DNA from: DASSFZ01 sp035283185
GTDB taxonomy: Bacteria; Chloroflexota; Anaerolineae; Fen-1058
Length of the DNA: 64,000 nt
Direction: 5' to 3'
NCBI GenBank assembly: GCA_035283185.1
Contig: DATEUJ010000142.1
Coordinates: 19,351-83,350, forward strand
The notes beneath the pieces are model-generated. The model saw nothing but the letters and a program-made list of their open reading frames with translations, did no database searches and was not told the origin of the DNA. Positions 59,052-64,000 of this stretch are shown here, one piece after another (the first letter of the stretch is position 1; each line of letters starts with the position of its first letter). The position numbers and the translations under genes are program-made.

Positions 59052-59112
59052 AACCACGGATGGCACGGATTACACGGATGGATTGAGGGGCCGTCATCCG
59101 TGTAATCCGTGG
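59052..59112. repeat. Inverted word element CCACGGAT...ATCCGTGG
   Basis: CCACGGATGGCACGGATTAC and ACGGATGG are mirrored by CATCCGTGTAATCCGTGG. Confidence 0.7.
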
Positions 59113-59134
59113 CAATAATCTTCTGGTGAAATGT

Positions 59135-59165
59135 CCACCCCTCTATTACGCGAGGGGTGGTTTTT
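59135..59165 (+). terminator. Rho-independent terminator
   Basis: CCACCCCTC pairs with GAGGGGTGG, directly followed by TTTTT. It ends the erpA-to-68-aa-protein unit. Confidence 0.8.
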
Positions 59166-59186
59166 GTGTCTTAGGCGTTAGGCGCG

Positions 59187-59215
59187 TTGACAAGCTTGCC
59201 ACTCGCACTTAAAAT
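59187..59215 (+). promoter_or_regulatory. Promoter of the EF-G-like gene
   Basis: TTGACA and TAAAAT with a 17-base spacer, 36 bases upstream of the ATG. Confidence 0.7.
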
Positions 59216-59251
59216 GGCGACACCATTCACTTATCCCAGACAGGGGGAACG

Positions 59252-61336
59252 ATGAAAGACTATTCGACCGACGCCCTGCGGAACGTCGTCCTGCTCGGCC
59301 ATGGGTCGGCCGGCAAGACGATGCTGGGCGAAGCCATGCTCTTCAGCGCGGGCGCGATTTCGCGCCTGGGCCGCGTTGAAGACGGCACGACTGTCGCCGA
59401 TTTCGACGAGGAGGAAATCCGGCGGCGCATCTCGTTGAGCACGGCGCTGCTGCCCGTGGAGTGGAAGGAGCACAAGCTCAACGTGCTCGACACGCCGGGC
59501 TTCCCGGACTTCGTCGGCGAGGTGAAAGGCGCGGTGCGGGTCGCCGAGTGCGCGCTGATTCTGGTCGACAGCGTCGCCGGCGTCGAGGTCGGCACCGAGC
59601 TGGCGTGGTCCTACTGTGACGAGCGGGATCTGCCGCGCATGGTTGTCGTCGGCAAGATGGATCGAGACAACGCGGACTTCGAGAAGGCGCTGGAGTCGCT
59701 GACCGGCAGCTTCAAGGCCAATTTCGTTCCCCTGTTCTTACCGATCGGCGCGCAAGCCAACTTGAAGGGCATCCTCGACGTGACGCGGATGAAAGCGCGC
59801 ATGGGCGCGAAGGGCGAGCTGGCGGACATCCCGGCGGACATGGCCGGCGCGGCGGAAGACGCGCGCGGCAAGGTCGTCGAGGCCGCCGCCGAAGGCGACG
59901 ACGAGCTGATCATGAAGTTCCTGGACGGGCAGGAGCTGACCGACGAGGAGGTCACGCGCGGGTTGCGCGCTGCGCTTCGAAACCGCACGCTCGTGCCGGT
60001 GCTGTGCGCCGCTTCGACGACCGGCGTCGGGGTGTCGGGCGTGCTCGACGCGCTGGTCGAGTTCGCCCCATCGCCGCTCGACGTGCCGCCGCAGGCCGCG
60101 ACGCGCGTCGCGAGCGACGCCGAGGAGACGCTCGAAGCCACAGACGCCGGCGCGCTGGCAGCCCTGGTCTTCAAGTCCACGGCCGATCCCTTCGTCGGCA
60201 AATTGACCTACTTCCGCGTCTACCGGGGCGCTGTCACGTCGGATTCGCGCGTGTACAACAGCACGCACAGCGCCGAGGAACGCATCGGCCAGATCTACGT
60301 CATGCGCGGCAAGGAGCAAAGTCCCGTGCCGCGCGTCGGTGCGGGCGACATCGGCTTGGTGGCCAAGCTCGGCGTGACGATGACCGGCGACACGCTGTGC
60401 GTGAAGGAAAACGCGATCCGCATCGCGCCTCCTGCCTATCCCGACCCGCTGATCACCATCGCCGTCGAGCCGAAGACGCAGGCCGATTCGGCCAAGATGG
60501 GTCCGACGCTGACCAAGCTGTCCGAGGAAGACCCGACGCTGCGCTGGCGGCAGGAGCCGAGCATCAAGCAGACGCTGCTCGAGGGCATGGGCGACAACCA
60601 CCTTGACGTGGCGATCCGCCGCGCCCACACCAAGTTCGGCGTCGAGCTGGTGACGCATCCTCCCAAGGTGCCCTACCGCGAAACGATCACAAAGACGGCC
60701 GAGACGACCTACCGACACAAGAAGCAGACCGGTGGCGCAGGCCAGTTCGCCGAGGTCGCTATGCGGGTCGAGCCACAGGAGCCGGGCAAAGGCTACGAAT
60801 TCTCCTGGAAGGTCTTCGGCGGCGCGATCTCGACGTCCTTCCAGTCGTCGATCGAGAAGGGCATCAAGGCGGTCATGGAAAGCGGCGCGCTCGCAGGCTA
60901 TCCTATCGTGGACGTCAAGTGCGCCGTCGTCGACGGCAAGGAGCATCCCGTGGACTCCAAGCCCATCGCTTTCGAGACGGCCGGCCGCGAAGCGTTCAAG
61001 CAAGCCGTGCTCGGCGCCAACCCGGTGCTGCTCGAGCCGATCGTCACCTTGCGGGTCGTCGTGCCGGATAGCTACACGGGCGACGTCATCGGCGACTTGA
61101 ACACCAAGCGCGCCCGCGTGCAGGGCATGGATCAGGAGGGCGGCAAGGCGATCGTCACGGCGTCGGTCCCGCTCGCCGAGGTGCAGCGCTACGCCACCGA
61201 TTTGCGCTCGCTCACACAGGGGCGCGGCGTGTTCAGCATGAAGTTCGACCGCTACGAGCAGGTGCCGGCGCACATCGCGCAGGGCCTCATCGAGAGAGCC
61301 AGGAAGGAGCGCGCGGGGGAGAAAGCAGAAGAGTAG
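59252..61336 (+). CDS. EF-G-like translational GTPase
   Basis: A 694-aa relative of elongation factor G. P-loop GHGSAGKT at residues 16-23, switch II DTPGFPDF (EF-G: DTPGHVDF), and G4 reads GKMDRD where NKxD is usual, so guanine recognition may be altered. Domain IV shows TYRHKKQTGGAGQFAEV and domain V GDVIGDLNTKRARVQGMDQE. This matches the second EF-G-like paralogue found in many bacteria, not the main fusA, which normally lies with tuf and rpsL. GGGGGAA precedes the ATG. Confidence 0.88.
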   Translation: MKDYSTDALRNVVLLGHGSAGKTMLGEAMLFSAGAISRLGRVEDGTTVADFDEEEIRRRISLSTALLPVEWKEHKLNVLDTPGFPDFVGEVKGAVRVAECALILVDSVAGVEVGTELAWSYCDERDLPRMVVVGKMDRDNADFEKALESLTGSFKANFVPLFLPIGAQANLKGILDVTRMKARMGAKGELADIPADMAGAAEDARGKVVEAAAEGDDELIMKFLDGQELTDEEVTRGLRAALRNRTLVPVLCAASTTGVGVSGVLDALVEFAPSPLDVPPQAATRVASDAEETLEATDAGALAALVFKSTADPFVGKLTYFRVYRGAVTSDSRVYNSTHSAEERIGQIYVMRGKEQSPVPRVGAGDIGLVAKLGVTMTGDTLCVKENAIRIAPPAYPDPLITIAVEPKTQADSAKMGPTLTKLSEEDPTLRWRQEPSIKQTLLEGMGDNHLDVAIRRAHTKFGVELVTHPPKVPYRETITKTAETTYRHKKQTGGAGQFAEVAMRVEPQEPGKGYEFSWKVFGGAISTSFQSSIEKGIKAVMESGALAGYPIVDVKCAVVDGKEHPVDSKPIAFETAGREAFKQAVLGANPVLLEPIVTLRVVVPDSYTGDVIGDLNTKRARVQGMDQEGGKAIVTASVPLAEVQRYATDLRSLTQGRGVFSMKFDRYEQVPAHIAQGLIERARKERAGEKAEE

Positions 61337-61393
61337 AGGCGCGGGGGCTTGCTCAAGTCCAAACTTCTAAATCCAAACTCCAAAATCCCAGTA

Positions 61394-61457
61394 AGACTTC
61401 GGAAGTCTCGAAGCGGGCCTCCGCAGGCAGGGATTCGATTTGAGACTTCCGAAGTCT
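61394..61457. repeat. Paired palindromic word AGACTTC(G/C)GAAGTCT
   Basis: Copies at 61394-61408 and 61443-61457 in inverse orientation. The inner copy overlaps the stop codon of the TPR gene. Confidence 0.85.
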
Positions 61458-61989
61458 ATCCACCGATCAGCCTGCGCGGCATGTCGAGCAAGCGGCGCAC
61501 GACGCGGTGGGTAAGGCTCGGCTTTTCCAGTTGCGCCAGGCCGCTTTCGAAGGCGCCGATCGCGCCGAGCCAGTTTCCCTGCTTGAGCTTGAGGCGGCTC
61601 AGCGCGGTGTAGGTGGACTGCGCCAGATCGTGTTCCCCGACCGATTCGAGCAACTGGATAGCCTCCATGTAAAATTCGGACGCCTGATCCGGTTTGCCCT
61701 GAGCGTCGGCCAGCGCGCCCAGGTTGCCGACGACCTGGCCCTCGCTCGCCACGTCGCCGAGCGACTGGAACACGGCGCGCGCTTCCTGGAAAGCGGCGAG
61801 CGCCTCCTCCCATCGTGCGGCCTGCCGCCAGGATTGGCCGCGATTGTTGGCCTGCTCGGCGGCGTCTTTCAGGCGGTCGCCGGCGGCGAAGACTGCCTGA
61901 GCGTCGGCGAACTTCGCCGCCGCTTCCTCAAACCGCTCCTCGCGATACAACCGCATGCCTTCGTCGCGCAGCGCCTCGCCGCTCGCCAT
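61456..61989 (-). CDS. TPR-repeat protein
   Basis: A 177-aa helical protein with about four tetratricopeptide repeats (EALRDEGMRLYREERFEEAA, WRQAARWEEALAAFQEA, GNLGALADAQGKPDQASEFY, YTALSRLKLKQGNWLGAI). Partner unknown. It follows the double-HTH regulator by 16 bases, so the two probably form an operon. The stop codon lies on the edge of a palindromic repeat. Confidence 0.8.
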   Translation of the reverse strand: MASGEALRDEGMRLYREERFEEAAAKFADAQAVFAAGDRLKDAAEQANNRGQSWRQAARWEEALAAFQEARAVFQSLGDVASEGQVVGNLGALADAQGKPDQASEFYMEAIQLLESVGEHDLAQSTYTALSRLKLKQGNWLGAIGAFESGLAQLEKPSLTHRVVRRLLDMPRRLIGG

Positions 61990-62005
61990 AATGAGTAATT
62001 GGGAA

Positions 62006-62707
62006 TTAGTAAGTGATATCCAGCAGGCCTTCTGCGATCTTGCGGATGCGATCCGCGTCCATGTCCGAAATGCGAATGGCGACCCGCAGGTAAGGCAGGT
62101 TCGTGTAACGGCTGACGAACGCGCGCACGTCGTCCGGTAATTCCGCGAAGCGCTCGAACTGGCTTTGCGCCTGCTCGCGCTCCCCGACCCGGCCGACGCC
62201 TTCGTCCACGAAATAGGACATCGGCACCCGAAGCGCCTCGGCAAACTCGAGCAGCTCGGCGACCGGAATCGGGCGCTGGCCGTATTCGTATTGCGTGATC
62301 CGGCGGGGCGGCACGTTCAATGTCTTCGCCAGCTCCTTCTGAGACATGTCGGCTTGTGTGCGGGCCTGGCGCAGCAGCACGCCGATGATCCGGTTGCGCA
62401 AGGCGATGATTTGATCGGTCGGCAGTTCCGGCTCCTCCTGCACCAGTTTGTCTTGCTCCTTGTCCTTGAAAAAGCCGGAGACCGGAACGTTTAGCATGTA
62501 CGCCAGCAGCTCGAGCTGCGGCAGCGTGATGTCCTTGCGGCCATCCTCAAAGCGTGAGAGCGTCGAGACGCTGACGCCGATCGCTTCGGCGCATTCTTTC
62601 TTCGTGCGGCCGGCGCGCAGGCGGGCGCCCTGCAGCAGCACGCCGATGATCTTGCGCCGAAGCGCGAGTGCATCCGACATCGTGCTCTTGTGTGTCGCGT
62701 CGTCCAC
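62006..62707 (-). CDS. Transcriptional regulator with two XRE-type HTH domains
   Basis: A 233-aa protein with two consecutive XRE helix-turn-helix domains: residues ~18-75 (GRTKKECAEAIGVSVSTLSR) and ~108-165 (MSQKELAKTLNVPPRRITQY). The two domains are recognisably related (KIIGVLLQGAR and RIIGVLLRQAR), so it arose by internal duplication. The C-terminal region (ELPDDVRAFVSRYTNLPYLR) may dimerise or bind ligand. GTG start at 62707 with GAGGAG upstream; ATG at 62680 is possible. Cotranscribed with the TPR gene. Confidence 0.82.
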   Translation of the reverse strand: MDDATHKSTMSDALALRRKIIGVLLQGARLRAGRTKKECAEAIGVSVSTLSRFEDGRKDITLPQLELLAYMLNVPVSGFFKDKEQDKLVQEEPELPTDQIIALRNRIIGVLLRQARTQADMSQKELAKTLNVPPRRITQYEYGQRPIPVAELLEFAEALRVPMSYFVDEGVGRVGEREQAQSQFERFAELPDDVRAFVSRYTNLPYLRVAIRISDMDADRIRKIAEGLLDITY

Positions 62708-63845
62708 CGATCCGATCTCCTCAGGTGATCACGGCGCGATTATACCACAGGGCAACGTGTCAACCGCTCGCTCTCGGCGCGTCCCTTCGACGGCGCCCTC
62801 ATCCCGGTCCCCTCTCCCGAAGCACACTGTTCCGCCTCAGTAGAGGGGCAGACGCATCGTCGTCGGTGGAGAGACTTCGGAAGTCTACGAGTTCGCCCGC
62901 AAGATCAGGCCCTCAGACTTCCGAAGTCTTTACGCTAATCGAGCGGGCTGCGCACGGCGAGACTTCGGAAGTCTTCAGGAGCAGCCTCGCCGGCGAGACG
63001 AGCCTGTTAGGCAGACGCCCTCGCCTGCTGGGTCACGCCTTGAGACTTCCGAAGTCTTTAGGCTACCACTCGTCGCGCACCCTAACACTTCAGAAGCGCC
63101 TTTGACTGAGCCGCCCCTGCTCGCCACGGTCGCTGAAACCCGCACGTTAGAAGTTCCTGCGACACAGGTGCGGCGACTTACCCCGGCCGCTGACGCCAAC
63201 CCGTTAGAAGGTCTCCCGACTGGACTACTGCTCCCCGCGTCTGCCGCTGACCCGGACACGCCCTCAAGCCTCTCATCACCTTCCGTGACGATCACCCCTC
63301 ACGGCGTGCGCTGTCCGGCCTGCGGACAACTGATGCAGCGCCAAGCCACTCTCCCGCCACACGGACGCTCGCCGCCATGAAGGGTAGCGTGTCCACTTCC
63401 ATGATTCTCTCGGCTCAGGATGCAAGGCTGGAGTCCTGCATCCGCGCCGCTGCTTGCCTGGCGACCGGATACTCTCCTCGCGCGACCCTGATCTCACCGA
63501 GCAGTATCCTCATCCGGCTGCCACAAGGTCATTCACGATTTGACCTGGCGCCCCGCACGGGACTACAATTACCTCCGTGCGCCCGCTGCGACATGTGCCG
63601 TCTCATGCCGCGGACAGCCTCAAATTCCAAATAGGCGAGCGATCGCGCCCGGCTTAGTTCAACTCAGGATTATGCGGCGGCTTTCACCCGTTTGATCCGC
63701 GCGATCAGGCTGATCCACGCCGCATCAATCCTTAACGTGCGACCCGTTCGCTCGAAACCATCAGGTAGATGATGGGAGGATGAGCGGCAAAGGAGGCGTC
63801 AACCGACAGGTTGACAAGAACTTTGACAACTGTGTGTCCAAATAG
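62708..63845. other. Repeat-rich region without a confident gene
   Basis: It holds four copies of the AGACTTC(G/C)GAAGTCT word and further word repeats (CCTAACACTTCAGAAG, GTTAGAAGTTCC, GTTAGAAGGTCTCC). A 92-aa frame at 63102-63380 ends with GVRCPACGQLMQRQ, which could be a zinc-ribbon fragment, but nothing else supports it. On the minus strand near 63673-63780 a frame ends RIDAAWISLIARIKRVKAAA and may be a transposase remnant. Confidence 0.4.
62872..63057. repeat. Two adjacent palindrome pairs AGACTTC(G/C)GAAGTCT
   Basis: Copies at 62872-62886, 62915-62929, 62960-62974 and 63043-63057 alternate strictly in orientation (G-centre, C-centre, G-centre, C-centre), giving two inverted pairs side by side. 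Confidence 0.88.
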
Positions 63846-64000
63846 GTGCGGCCATTCAGCCTGACCCACGGAATGACCTACTCCTATCCTCCAGGTGGAG
63901 GAGTGAAAGCCTCACCCTACTGCGTGCGACTGGTTCTCAAGCGTGGGAGTGCAAGGGTGAAAAGGGGATAAACTGCTAGCCGAAAGCGGTGACCGCCCCC
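63846..64000 (+). mobile_element. Possible 5' end of a group II intron
   Basis: From GTGCGGCC at 63846 the sequence resembles the 5' boundary (GTGCG) and early structured part of a bacterial group II intron, with GGAGGAGTGAAAGCC, GCAAGGGTGAA and GCCGAAAGCGGTGACC. The intron body would lie to the right of the window. Judged by eye only. Confidence 0.35.

Noticed and set aside
62872..63057. CRISPR array at the four AGACTTC words
   Set aside because: Copies alternate in orientation and spacing is irregular, unlike direct repeats of a CRISPR.
63673..63780. C-terminal transposase remnant on the minus strand (ends RIKRVKAAA)
   Set aside because: Suggestive only; too short and no catalytic motif, so kept as a remark in the region entry.
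1..64000. tRNA and rRNA genes
   Set aside because: None recognised by eye; a covariance search would be needed to exclude a tRNA.

Overview
The window is GC-rich bacterial DNA. Its gene content points to a chloroflexotal genome (Anaerolineae/Caldilineae-like), and I infer that placement from gene types rather than from any marker search. The supporting genes are a caa3-type oxidase cluster with a fused CtaA-CtaB protein, a fused NuoCD, a DUF420-cupredoxin membrane protein, RicT next to glycolate-oxidase-like genes, many secreted proteins, and intergenic regions packed with short palindromic and word-like repeats. I recognised no rRNA, tRNA or CRISPR array.

Layout. 1-1204: 5' part of a secreted surface protein, cut by the window edge. 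1350-6000: PolX, a Flp pilin, YgfZ-like, DinB-like and EamA genes. 6210-13073: respiratory cluster with ctaE-ctaF on + converging on ctaC-ctaD-ctaAB and two small membrane proteins on -. 13334-19020: secreted subtilase, cytochrome b5-like protein, cupin and PepF. 19412-20924: orphan antitoxin with a toxin stump, and an MFS exporter. 21203-33042: six consecutive same-strand genes for secreted LVIVD-repeat beta-propeller proteins, four with an inserted protease-associated (PA) domain. This is the most striking part of the window. 33553-36441: a duplicated cupredoxin gene end, an LPXTG-type protein and a DUF420-cupredoxin protein. 36552-41060: BtuF-like protein and hydrolases (S51, M20D, MBL, PIG-L). 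41091-42820: a type II restriction-modification pair of visibly lower GC. 42837-46755: glcF-ricT-glcD. 47008-51586: DUF1801, Mut7-C, a nucleotidyltransferase with a truncated HEPN partner, a patch of gene debris, DUF4058 and ApbC/Mrp. 52057-55545: iscX-nuoB-nuoCD-nuoI. 55746-59025: a SufR-like regulator, ErpA, DUF2203, a B12 radical SAM protein and a 68-aa protein. 59252-62707: EF-G-like GTPase, TPR protein, double-HTH regulator. 62708-64000: repeat-rich, ending in a possible group II intron 5' end.

How it fits together. The oxidase genes provide subunits I-IV plus haem A/O synthesis. The nuo cluster is partial (B, CD, I only) and sits beside Fe-S assembly and regulation genes (iscX, SufR-like, erpA), so respiration and Fe-S supply appear linked. 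The six LVIVD proteins, the subtilase and the cupredoxin protein are all exported. Seven of these eight genes share a conserved AAGCCA/TGCCA-type element just upstream of the Shine-Dalgarno sequence, and the eighth (25758-27626) has a looser AACCA version, which suggests common post-transcriptional handling.

A second theme is repeat invasion. Several unrelated 13-15 nt words, each nearly its own reverse complement, occur as inverted pairs between genes and in places rewrite the last codons of genes (nuoB, the M20D amidohydrolase). A separate short tandem repeat is translated inside both ctaAB and glcF.
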